Shown one piece after another: positions 42,201 to 54,400 of a stretch of DNA of 64,000 nt (within the stretch, counting starts at the first letter, position 1; each line of letters begins with the position of its first letter). The stretch comes from Parelaphostrongylus tenuis (taxonomy: Eukaryota > Nematoda > Chromadorea > Rhabditida > Metastrongylidae), in the NCBI GenBank assembly GCA_019055375.1, contig JAHQIW010000606.1, positions 248,001-312,000 on the forward strand, read 5' to 3'. The notes under the pieces are model-generated. The model was not told the origin of the DNA. It searched no databases and saw only the letters and a list, made by a program, of their open reading frames with translations. Position numbers and translations under genes: made by a program.

Positions 42201-42413
42201 AGGTATCTCTAGCTAATACGCTAAGCGTGGAAATAAAAGTAATAATATGCTACTGAAAATATCAACCGTCATTCCATGCACCCATTACCGTTCTTTGCTT
42301 TTCGAAGGACTAATCTTCCGCCACAGGATCTCTGAAGGCTTCTGCTTTTGTGGCCGTCGATCGGTCGCTGATATCCGCATAAGAGGTTCGGCCTGTTCTG
42401 GAGGTTCAACTAC
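39261..42413 (-). CDS. Last three exons of the minus-strand gene: helical block and C-terminus
   Basis: Exon 42289-42413 reads EPPEQAEPLMRISATDRRPQ and SEILWRKISPSKSKER. Exon 40918-41102 is a well-ordered amphipathic block, LGYLQNLRRIVKTGIPRHYE and AVVGTVREIFEKHCARLMLG, ending KEEHWYPQ; it looks like a folded domain but I cannot name the family. Exon 39261-39538 carries LRLHGHRHTVYDILSNLPRR and ends STPESTV-stop at 39261-39263. Phases 2/2 and 1/1 match at both junctions, and the first exon enters in phase 0, as the donor at 46262 requires. If the chain 46262 to 42413 were wrong, these exons would be the 3' end of a separate gene. Confidence 0.72.
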
Positions 42414-45400
42414 CTAAATGTGTCTAAGTTGCTATTCTTTCTCGTCACGTAGTATATATTTACTAAATTTTAGATTAGCTTCATTGATAGTTTACTGTTA
42501 TGGGGAAACATTTTTTCGCCTTTTGAGAACAAGGCGGAATCCGACCCTTCCTCAGACTTTTAGTAACGATTCAACGAGTTGAATAATGTAAATCTCAGTA
42601 CTCTAATTTGTTTCTCAAAAAGTCGTCTCAAAGCACTTAGCAGCAACTTGAGGTCGTGTTTCGATGCGCAACTTTCCCGCCTTTCTCAAACGTTTAGTAA
42701 TCATTCGATAGCTCCAATCTCGGCGATTTCAATTCAAAAAAAATTTCTTTCGCTGTCTTAACAGCAAAAATAATATCACGTTTCACACTCGAAGTCTACA
42801 CGTTCCCGCGGCGACTTGATCAGCGTCACAGCAAGACTGATCGCGCTGCGTAACTCAAATCTGACGCGCGATCGTTATCTAATTTAGGGTTTATTCTCTG
42901 ATTTGAAAGAAATCATATGCAAAAACGTATGATTTTGATACTCCAAGATTTCTTCTACACGTTCATATGCTTGTCGTGCATCAGCTCAGGCTGCTTGAAC
43001 TTAGGCTTATTAGCGGGTTTATTTCGCAGTCCAAATGAAAATGAAACGCCTATATCCACAGAACGATAGAGGAAAATTTCTTATACGATTGTATTACGAA
43101 AAACCCCAGGAATTCGTACGAAACGGAAAGAAATTTTCAAATAAACGATGAAAATACGCGAGCTGCGTGTGGAACATACTTTTATTGCTACAGTGCACTG
43201 AGAAGGTCTTTTCGAATAATACGTAAATTTTCAAAATTGCCAAGATCTGGTAATGAAAACTTTCTGCTTTGCAAAAGAGGTTGATGCTTCTTCATAACAG
43301 AAAGATGCCGCTTCAGTGTTTTTCATGTAGCTTAATTATTACTCCTTCTGTAGCAGTGTTATGCCACTTGACTATATGTCGAAAAAGCTGAGTGATATCC
43401 GAAACTGTGAGTCTCAAGCGAGAACTGACAATTGAAGTTGCGCTTTACCCTTGAGGCACGTGTTGACCATTTACTGCCAAAACTTTTATGCTGCTACTAA
43501 TTCTTCAACGATACAATGTATCGAAGCTGCCACAACTAGCTGTCAACGGATTTGGTCTGGTAGGCACGTACCGACATTTAATCAAGTTACGCTATAGTAT
43601 ATAATATACAATATACAATTTGTTATTTATAGCATATAATACACGATATAAAGCTCTAAAGCTAATATTATTCATAACATATGATACACGACATATAACA
43701 AATAATATATATCATATAATATATCATATAATATGACATGTAATATATAAAGTACAGTATGCAATATGTAATATAATATGAAGGATGACGCTCCACGGCG
43801 TCGATCAATCCCTGAGGGATGCGCCATGCATTCCTCTTCAATTTTTAACTTCGTTTAAGGTGATTGAATGCATATCTGGCCTCTACAAAGACTAGCGGTG
43901 GCCTCCGCTATACCGAGTCAGTGCTGCTTATCTTCACAGACAAGTCTGGTACCAATTTACCGACCCCGGAGGGATGGATGGCCTGGTGAGTTATGAGCGC
44001 GAGATCGAAGCATTGACTTCGTGTGCGAAGCAGAGCACCTCTAACCGCTGCGCCACATGCGTTCTCAATATGTAATGTATAAAATATAAGACCTCTCCTT
44101 TCAGCCTAGAATCCATTGCAAAAGCAGTAAGCTCGACTGCCGGTCACCACATGTTAAGTAAACTCCTTGCGGTGATTTTTTTTTTTACTCGGAATCAATT
44201 CCTTTATAGAGGATTATTTAGCCTCAGGGAATCGGCTGAACCGAGGGAGGGTGCTACTGATGAGTCCCAACAGTACGAAAGAGGCGCCTGTTAGTACTAG
44301 ACTTAACAGCTCAAAACATGGTATATCCTTATAAAATATAATGTACAATATATAATATATGGTTTACAATATATAATATATTTACTGTGTCAAATTATGT
44401 AATTCGTTCAACAGTTTTTCACTGTACGGATCTCAGTATTTCTAGTATTCAATTCATTTTTCGTCCTCTTCCTGTACGTCGCAATTTGAGGCTACCCTGG
44501 CTGTAATTTTCATAGGGCGTTCGTTGTGGACTGTCGTAGAGTGTTAAGAGGTGAGTATCAGCGCTGCTCCGCGCTGTTGAAAGCATCATAACCACTCGAC
44601 CATACCGCCTCCATATGTATGGTAAATAGCACATAATATATATGTAATATATAGTATATAATTTATAATGAGTAATATATACTGTGTAATATATGGCACG
44701 TAATATCATTATATATATATATATATATATATATATAATGTCTTATTCCAAGCAGGGTTACTGCGAGAAGGCTGTGGATGTTCAAGAATGTTCTAGTAGA
44801 TCTAGTTAGACATTTGGACACGGCCGTAGTACTTTCGCTCTCCATCTAAATTAAATGCGCTACCACAAAATGGTTCGATGACTACCTCAGGCTTTGGTAG
44901 CGTGACCGTCTGCGAACGTCTTCTGCAGCAATCACACAGGCGGGATTTTCTTGAGTCCGTCATCACTGAAGATAAGTCTTGGATCTGCTACAAGAACAAC
45001 ACGTGCCACGCATACTGGCTGCTTTGCGGCAAAGACCCGCCAGTTCAACCAAAGCCCACATTCCATAATCCGAACACCATGCTCTCGGCGTTTCTGGGAT
45101 TTGGCACGGCATGCTGTTTTGGGAACTGCTCGACTATAAGCAGAGAATTAATGCTGACGTCTACTGGAAACTCACATTGCAAAGTCGACTCGCCACATTT
45201 TGGAGAGATTGAGCTGGACCACGGTATTGCATCCACCGTAAACTCCTTATATCGCTCCATCGAATTACCAGCTCTTCCACGCCCTTACGCAGCACCTGCG
45301 GGAGAAAGAATTTATGCGAGCCTCATTATCCTGTGAGAGGAAGCAATCTCCGCCTGCCCAGCAAATGGTCAGAGTAATCATGATGGTGGTTATATTGTTG

Positions 45401-48400
45401 ATTAATTGATTTCTTTGAATAAATAACAATTGCATTAACAAAAATGTTGAAATGCAAAAGAGCCTACGGGACAACCCGTAGTTGTGATGGTGTGACATCG
45501 CATTGTTATATCGCTTTGTTTGCTTAAACATGTTGTATAATAATGAATTATTTCTGAGCTGATATACACCCTATAATGGATTGTTCTGTACTGACCACTG
45601 TGCTGTGGTTGTTCAAATGCTACCGCTTCTCCAAGCTACTCCTATGAAAGGTTTTTCAAAGGTGATATAACGTGGCATCTTATACTCTGGTGGCGTTCTT
45701 AAAGGTTCCGTTGTTGTATGATTTTGATTTCTCGTGATTGATCATTTCCGAAAATTGTCTTCTTACATGAGTATATTTTGCTTAACATTTCACATTTTTT
45801 GTTGAGATGAGCTTTTGAACGACAGACAAGTTATCAGAGTTCAGGGCTGTACACTTTTTCCATTTCCGCGATTAGAATGAAGATGAATAATAACTTATGT
45901 CCATCTAATAATCCTCATATAGCTGAAAATTGTTCTTGAGCGTCTAACGCATTGTACAAGGAATCCCGCTGGATGCTCTAACAGTGCTTGCCTACGCCAT
46001 GGTCTAGCCCAGTGAGCAATCCATTTCTCGTTCTTGAAAAAAAAATAGTAGAAATGCCGATGCCACTCGAGCTAATGAGTTGTAAATAGGACACATATTT
46101 TTTTTCCCACGTTGTCCTCGGTGCCATCAATGATCCTGTAGGCCATCGATACTGCAATGCTATAAAACTGCAACAGGTGTCTCTCTTCTGTGCCTCACTT
46201 GAAGGTTTGTCGAATTTATAGCGTGATTCAAATAAAACTTGCCGAGCAATGTTACCCTCACTTTTACGCTCTTATTGTTGTTGAAAAACCAGCTGCGCCT
46301 TCTCTCCTTCCCTCCTGTGGACAAGGTACTGCTAGATTGTGGATCGCTCGATGCCACTAACTCTTTGCAGCTTTCATTTTTCAAGCCTAAACGTAATAAA
46401 ATGTTTGGAATTCGAAATGTACCCAATAATGTGGCATTGGTGTGCAAAAACATTTGCGTCAGCCGGACTTCGAACCCAGACCTCACTCTTTCCGATAACG
46501 CAAAACGCGTTGTAGTGTCGAAAGAGTGCTGCGCAAAAACGAGCGTTGGTAGTGGCAACGGTTTAACACGCGCTCCCGCAAAGAGTGAGATCTAGGTTCG
46601 AATTCCGGCTGACGAAATGTTTTTGAGCAGCAATCTACATTATTGGATATATTATAAGATCAGACCACCGCAAGAGGCGGTCAAATAAATAGATTTCGAT
46701 GATTATTGAGACCGAAATGCTTCGAAATTGATAGAAATTGAAAAAGAGTGGTTACAAATGCTTTGGTACCTCTAAAATTCATCGTTTCCACTTTCAAATG
46801 TTTACTCAGTGCTAAAAAATTCTAGTAGCTTTTGAACGTTATGATAGGCATTAAGTAAAAATTTCCACTAAGACTGACAAGAAAACCCCGAGTTTACCTC
46901 CGTTTCGCTCATTTTCCCCTTGCAGATAGTCGGCCCACGAAGTTGTGGCCACCAACAGATCGTCCAACGTCACATTATCGTACGAAGGGCTACCGGTTCG
47001 GCCTCCCAGCTTTTTTTCGACGTCCAAAGTGACAGAGGAGACCATACAGTGTGGGACCGCATCACAGTCGGACGATTTGGTGTTGACTGATTGTGAGTCC
47101 GCCGCTGGCTCTGCCTGGGAAGTTTCGTAACACATATCATCTCATATACTCGAAGTTTATCGTAAACAGGCATGGTAAACGCTTACACTGAGGCCTACAA
47201 TTCACTAAAATATTAGGTTGGTAGAAAAGTTAATGCGGCTTTTGCGTTGTTGAAATCTGGCATTTGATATTGGGATAAATTCTTGAAACAGCTTTAGTTA
47301 TATTGCACATCATTTCAAGGCACATTTTTTGCTTTGGTTTTGTTGCTAATGACATATTACTTGCTGTTTATTATAGGTTTATCTTCGACTATGGAAAGGG
47401 TCATAGACGAAAAACAAATTTAAGCTCTTTTCTGTCTGAGTTTGAAATGAGTAGTAAAGAAGCAAAGACAACAGACAGCATTCAACCGTATTTGGCTCAA
47501 GAATGCTAACGAACGTACTGCAGTGGTGGTCCAAGGAGTTTCGTGAAGGAGATGAGAACTTTGGAAATGAAGAACGTTGTGGTCGGCCATGGGAAGTTGA
47601 CGACGACCATTTAATAGCAATCAACTAAGCTAATTCTCCCAAGACTACATGATATCATGCAGAAGACTCAGTGTCGTATATCCCACGGTCGTTCGCCATT
47701 TGAAGCAAATTGGAAAAGGTGTAAAAAGTCAGAGCAAAAGTAACTGCGATTTGATTATAGACGGCCGACAGCCATATTGCAGAAGAACTCAACGTCTATC
47801 ATTCCACGGTCGTTCGCCATTTGAAGCGAACTGAAAGGGTGAAAAAAGTTGGTGCAAAGTAATTGCGAAGTAATTGAACGAACGCTTCAGAAGTTGGACG
47901 AATTGGGCTAAGAAGTTTTGCCTTATCCTTCGTATTCACTGAACCTCGCGTCCACCGACTACCACTTCATCAAGCGTCTCGACAACTTCTTGCAGAGAAA
48001 ACGCTTCCACAACCAACAGGATGCAGAAAATGCTCTCCAAGACTTCGTTACATCCCGAGACACCCAATTTAATGTAGGAATAAAAAACTTATTACTCGTT
48101 GGCAAGTATGTGCTGATTGTTGTCTCCTGTTTTGATTAATAAAGATGTCTCTGAGCACTGTCATGATGATTTGGAAAATCAAGATATGAAGCCGCAATTA
48201 CTTTTGCATCAACGTGATATCAGCAGTACTCACCTTTTTGAGAGTTGGTTCTATAAACGTCGACGACGGCAGCTTCCCAGATATCTTATCGATGCAGTTT
48301 CCTTTCAGGAACTCACTGGCCTGCTGACTGTCCTTTGAAGGAAGTGTGATGGTGGCCGAAATCTTTTCTTTGGCAGAAGACGTAACAGTCATTTGATTCG

Positions 48401-51400
48401 TGGTGTGGTCTGTGATGATTTTCGGTGCTAGTGCATTACATTTCATCTCATCCGCTTCATATTCGGAAGGGGATGGGACAGGTTCAGTTTGTGTGTCCGC
48501 ACATATCACTGCGTGCCGATTAGATGGCGGTGGAATTTGAGTGAGTGGCGAATCTTGAGAGACGAGCTGTGGTTCGGAAGATTCAATACTACTGGTGCAG
48601 CTCCCAGAGGAGGAGTATGCTGAGGGTTTTGCGTGTCCTTCCGGTGATAGAATTCTCTAAATTTGTAAAGTTACGTAAACGGTCCCAAAATCTTCGTTAA
48701 TACTAAAAAATGTCTAGGAAAGATACCATAAATAAATCTATGCGTGATAGATAAAGCTTTTAGTATGATCAAATGCTTAGGGATTCGCTATGCAATTCTG
48801 CACCACTCTTAGCGTCGTAGAGTTGTTTGAGTGAATATCTGTTCTATGCAATGGCCAATCTATGAAATCAGAGGCTTTATCCTTTTCGAACTCTCTGGTA
48901 AAATTTTGTAACTTCGAAGTTGGCAGGATTGATTCAAGTAGCTGATCGGATTTGACGGATTACAGCGTCAAATAGAACCATTGAGCTCTGCGTTATTGCT
49001 TATCTGAGAAAATTTAATTGACTGTATAGCAACTCATGCAACATTCATTGCTATTTTTATATTATCTTTCTATATGAGTGATAACATAATGAGTTTGATT
49101 GTTAAGGTAAACTTGGACGCGAGTGGCGGCGTTGCGCTATGGGAGGGCTGGTGCGCAGCATGGACTGGAGTTACGCAATCCATGGGCCGACGACGACGAG
49201 AGTCGAGGGCCTTCAACTGGTCCGTGCGGCCGCCGGGTTACCTTTCGTCTTCGTATTCGTTTCCTTCTCCCTTTAGCTTATCGATCAACTACGATTATTG
49301 TTTATGACTCGATGTGGCCCAGTACAGTTGCTGATTGCTGACTTTGTACATATGACGTTAATTATGTTCACCACCTTTTACTTGATGATTGATTGCTCGA
49401 TATTGCACTAGAGATTGTAATTGCAAACCCAGGTCACGGAGACGAGCCCAGTGGTGGGGAAGCAGGCTCGTGAGACGATCTCGAACATACAGTGTGAGAC
49501 TTATATGACTTATTACGACTATGATACTCACACATCGTCGACCCGTCATACCGCCCTGGGGTTTCATCATTCCGAGGCGACCACGATAGCCTCCCTGGTT
49601 CCCCCGTCTCCTGATTGATGTTTGCAAACCTTTTAAGCAGACTACAATTGGTTCTCACTCTTTGTCCTCAAGTATTTGACCCACGCTGACATACCACTCA
49701 TGTTACGAAATAGCTACTAGTCGAGCCACTACAATGTATTGATTTAACGACTGTTGCGTAATATGCCCTTTGAACCGCCAGTTGGATTGGTTGGCGGATA
49801 TGGATGTATTATATGTAATTATTGTTTATTTTAGGTTGTTTTCTATTAAGCGATTTATTCTGGCTGTTATTTCTAATAAATTAATCCGCGTGGCAGGTAT
49901 ACTAACACATAGCATTCGACGGGGCATTCACTACTGCAACCACTACAGACTGAATTTATATATTTATATGTGTAGAGCCGTTGATAAATCACGTCTTAAT
50001 ATTCTTCAAGGCATAAATAAATTATTTTCTAGTATATCGGCCGACCGCATGGTCATTTTTTTCCAGAAAGCTCAAAGGAAAGTTAAGTGCTCAGCAAATT
50101 CTTACAATAAGGAGAATCCACGGAGCTACTGCTACATTTGACAAGGAAAAAAATAGAGCTCACTGGTGCTCGCTCAGGTGAAAAGATAATCAACGGGACG
50201 ATACAGAAGACATAGCTATCTTCACAAATGGACACATTCTAAAAATTAGATTGTTTCAATTATGAAGGGCCACTTAGATGTTGGAGATAAAGCACTGCAA
50301 AATTTTAGACTAGAATTCCTAAGATTCTGAAAATTCTCATACTATCCAAAGAATGTAATTTTTAAATCATTTTTTCATATGAAGGTTGGTCCCATTTTTG
50401 CTACTTGATCTATTTAGCGAATAATAAAAAATACAATAAAAATCAAACGGCGCTTATATGTTAGACGGCGACAAATTTTCAAGCCGATCTCATTCGCTGT
50501 ACAGGAACTTTTCATAAGAATGTTAGTGATCATTCGGAGGATTGAATTCCTGGTACAATTCCACATTGCCGGTTTTTAGAACACCCGTTTATAACGCTGT
50601 CGCATCCAGAATAAGATTATGTTTTGAACTTTCCTTTGTCTCCATTTTTAGCAAGCGTACAAATCGCTCGAAGCACGAAAAGCATATCAGCGTGTAGAAA
50701 GTTTCCGTAATATCACAATCATAGTTTTGATCTGAAGTTTTTTTCCGATGAGGTAAAAAATCCTAAATAAAATAACAATAGTTGCCGCCGTTTTAGCGCA
50801 TAGTGCGGTAGATCACCATAGAGCCTCGTCGTAGATCGGGCCACTATCTTACTAACAAGTCATCTTTGTAGCTTCCTTTCACATTTTACTCAGATATGGA
50901 CCTTTTTACTTTGCCAAAGCTGAAGAAGAAGCAACCTTGAAGAATTTATGGGCGCCAGATGATCGCATGCGACGATTTTTTGACTGTTGTCTTCATAGTC
51001 TCAATGTAACTTCTATTTATGATTGGGTGATAATGCTATGAAATCAGTATTGGAAGCAGTTAGGACCTTCTGGTCTCTCGAATGTCGTCAAAGTGTTCAT
51101 AGTGATCATAGTGTTGATTGATTTATTTGTTCCCATTCATAGGACTATAATAAATACTCTAACGTTGTGCTTATTTTCTACAAATATCGTTAGAAGGGCG
51201 AATGAGATTGAATTTTACATTTTCGGCGACCCTGTTTACCGGACCACGGGCGGAGCAAGGGCGGAGCGATCGATCGCATTTTGAACATTGTTATTCCATT
51301 AAAGATGTTTTCAACACATTAATAGAAACTTTAGATAAAAACGTAGATTCTGATACTGCGAAAAGCTCTCTGCACGCTGATATGCTTTACGTCCTTCTAG

Positions 51401-54400
51401 AGGTTTATGCGGACGATAGAAATGAAGACGAAAGGCGAGTGTGAAACAAAGTTTATTTTGAACGCTACAGCGTCATAAAAGAGTGCTTTGGAAAACCGAC
51501 GACGTGAATTTGTGGCCACAAATTTACGCTTTCAAATGATTACTAACACTCACATGAAAAGAAAGTTCCTATCCAGAGAATGAGATCGGCTCAAAAGTTT
51601 GTCTCCTTCTAGCATATAATATCAAGTAAACTTCTGTAATGATTCTTGAAGAGAATAATTCGAAGAACTTACATTTATCATTGGTATATTTCTAACGCGT
51701 TCGCTGCAACTTCGTTGAGGTGGTTCTGGGGGCATATCCGGCTCATCACCATTTATTCTTAAATGACAAAAGACTTGAAGTAAATTAAAAAGGAGTTGTT
51801 AATAATTATTCGTGAAAATAGAAACAGTGTCAGCAAGGTAATGATTACATAGCGTTCATGGGAATGATGTAAAAATCATGCGATTAAGCTACGGTATCTG
51901 TTCACAAGATCAGCTCTGTATTTGGTCATTTAGCCGTCAGTCTTCATATCCGCACGGTTCAGCGTTGCCCTCAAGAGTTTACAGATATTTATAAGATCCT
52001 TGAGGATAGTGGCGATCGGTGGCGACTCAGTGTCGTCAATACTACATATTTGAGAACACCAAACTAATCTGATCTACGTACCTAATGACTGACCGTTGCT
52101 ATGGGCAAACGAAATGTTTACGCTAAACGATGGTTTCAAGAAGAAAACTACCAAGTTGAATGTGAAGCTTAAACCATTTTCAGGAATCATTTCCTACAGT
52201 GAAAGTGAACGAACAAAACACAGCTTGTTAGATTCCCTTTTTTACTTCAAAATATGAGCCTTTACAAGAGAAGTGCACAAAATAAGTTTGTTAGCCTTAC
52301 AAAACCAAAATTTTTATCAGCCTATTACAAAAAAACTTGATCCTGTTGAAAAAAATTGATGGCTTCTATTTTTTTCTATTGTAATTCATATTTCTTTTTT
52401 GTAAACTAAACACGAGGTTGTTGGTATACAATTTATTCTAGCGGCTGAATTTCCGGCGGTTTCGGCTTCTTCAAAACCAAAAAAAAGGTTGTGTACAACC
52501 CAGTCAATGAAACACCTCTGTCACTGGAACAGAGAAAATGAACAGACCTAGATCTCAATCGCTCGAGAGTAAAGCAACGTTTTACATACTTCTCAGCCAT
52601 TTATGTGTATTCCATTAAGATGCCCAAGTGGAGAACAACCGAGCAGAGTTCACATGGAGTGCCAATGTACCTCCTACGTCAAAACAGCAATCTTATTTGC
52701 TGTGTCGAGGCATTCCTCCTTACAGGTCATGTTCGGCTTCATCAGACTTATCCGGAAGCTTTGAAAATCTCACGCACTGGTATTTCATATTGTTGTGCGA
52801 GGATGGTAACTTCTACCTTAAAATCCTTCTCGCTTTGTGTTGTGTACTATGAGAGCCTAATGGAATATTTGGTTTGACTTAGAGCTTTTCAACTAGGCGT
52901 TGTTTTATGAGGACACAGAGTGACATACTTTCGTTCGATGTATTTAGATGGGTCATACAAGCGCTCGCGAACTAGCTGGTGCCTGATTTTTCTAAACCTG
53001 TCCTTCCTAAACAGCGATTCATAGCTATACTTTTTTCAAATTGTTTTGTAAGAGAAACGAAGTGAAGAAAAGGCTGTGAAATATTGAACATTGCGAGGTT
53101 GATAGATAGTCGGCCCTCGTTGTTACTCAACATGTACTGGCAAGATATTTGCGATCTACGCGGTTAGTCTCCACTTGGACACTTAAATGGAAGACTCATT
53201 AAAAGCAAATGAGTACGTAAAAAGTTGATCTGTTTTGGTGCAACTGAAATTTGGATTTGGTGTATTTTTGGTGAAGTTCGTGGAGGTGCTTTGGTTAAGG
53301 ATGTAGACAACGCGATCTTCACAAGCTCTGAGGAAAGCAAGACTGCCGAAACGTCAGAAGCCAGAATAAATCGTACAATAACAACCTCGTATTTGGTTCA
53401 CGAAAGAAAAAAAACTATGAATTATTGAATGCTGAAATTGGCAGTAGGCCGCTTTTGAAACTTTCTGCAAGCATTTCTCTATATAGAGATGAAGTAACTT
53501 TCTTACGTGTTTATAAAGTTTACTCTGAACCAAGATATGTTGATTCAAAATTCAAAACAGCTGATATTTTCGCACCGTAGAGTGAATACCAGCTCATGTC
53601 GGACATTATATCAAGAGCGCTGCTTACGAGCTGCGATCTCCGCACTTCAAAACTAAGGTTGGAAACAGTTAGCACATTTTCAACAAACTAATAGATCTCG
53701 GAGTTTTAGTAACAAAAAATAATAAGATAAGAGTTATTTCAGTTTCCACAAAATTGAATCATATCTTACCGCATCGTGCTAGAATCGCTGCACATTACGG
53801 TAGGTGTGGACACGATCGACATACTTTGATCACATTGCTCACAATCATAGCTCCTGCAAAATAGAAAAAAAATTCTCAATGAAATAAGGGTTAGATTTCG
53901 CTGTACAGTAGAAATGGAGTAAGCACAGGCTTAAGCTCACGAAGTTTTATACAAGCTGTGCTCGTTGATATAGTCAATGACATCATCATCGAGACAATAT
54001 TTGACGGATTCACCGCGACGAACCGCTGTTCTGCAACAAATACTGTTTTTTTTTTTGGAAAGGAACAAATGAAGATGAACCCCCTCCACTATACAACAAC
54101 TTTTCATAAGAGTGGCAGTAGTCAATAATGTGGAGTGGTGTGCAAAAACATTTACGTCAGCCGGGATTCGAACCCAAATCTCACTCTCTACCACCGCAAG
54201 TGACGCTCAAATAAAATCATTTTTGATCGATTAGTGGTAGCAGTCATTCGATAGCCTGAATCTGGTTGATGTCTTACGTGGCCATGTTTCATAAAAGTCT
54301 CTATTGTAACGCTTCAACGATAGGAAAACATCTGTTTTACACACGCCTTTTTCTCACAAGACAAAACTCTTTCGTTAGACTATTAGTAATCAATCGATAG

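Noticed and set aside
42075..42205. A plus-strand exon with CYYCPKFLAPIRRDGSNG and a GTATCT donor
   Set aside because: The composition is suggestive, but there is no acceptor or neighbouring exon on the plus strand, and it lies inside the minus-strand gene; not enough evidence to annotate.
46160..46558. 132-codon minus-strand open frame as a complete terminal exon
   Set aside because: Its upstream third is the family F fold-back element; the coding part starts after the acceptor at 46387, and the GTGAGG donor at 46261 leads in phase to exon 42289-42413. Read-through to the stop at 46160 remains a possible shorter isoform.
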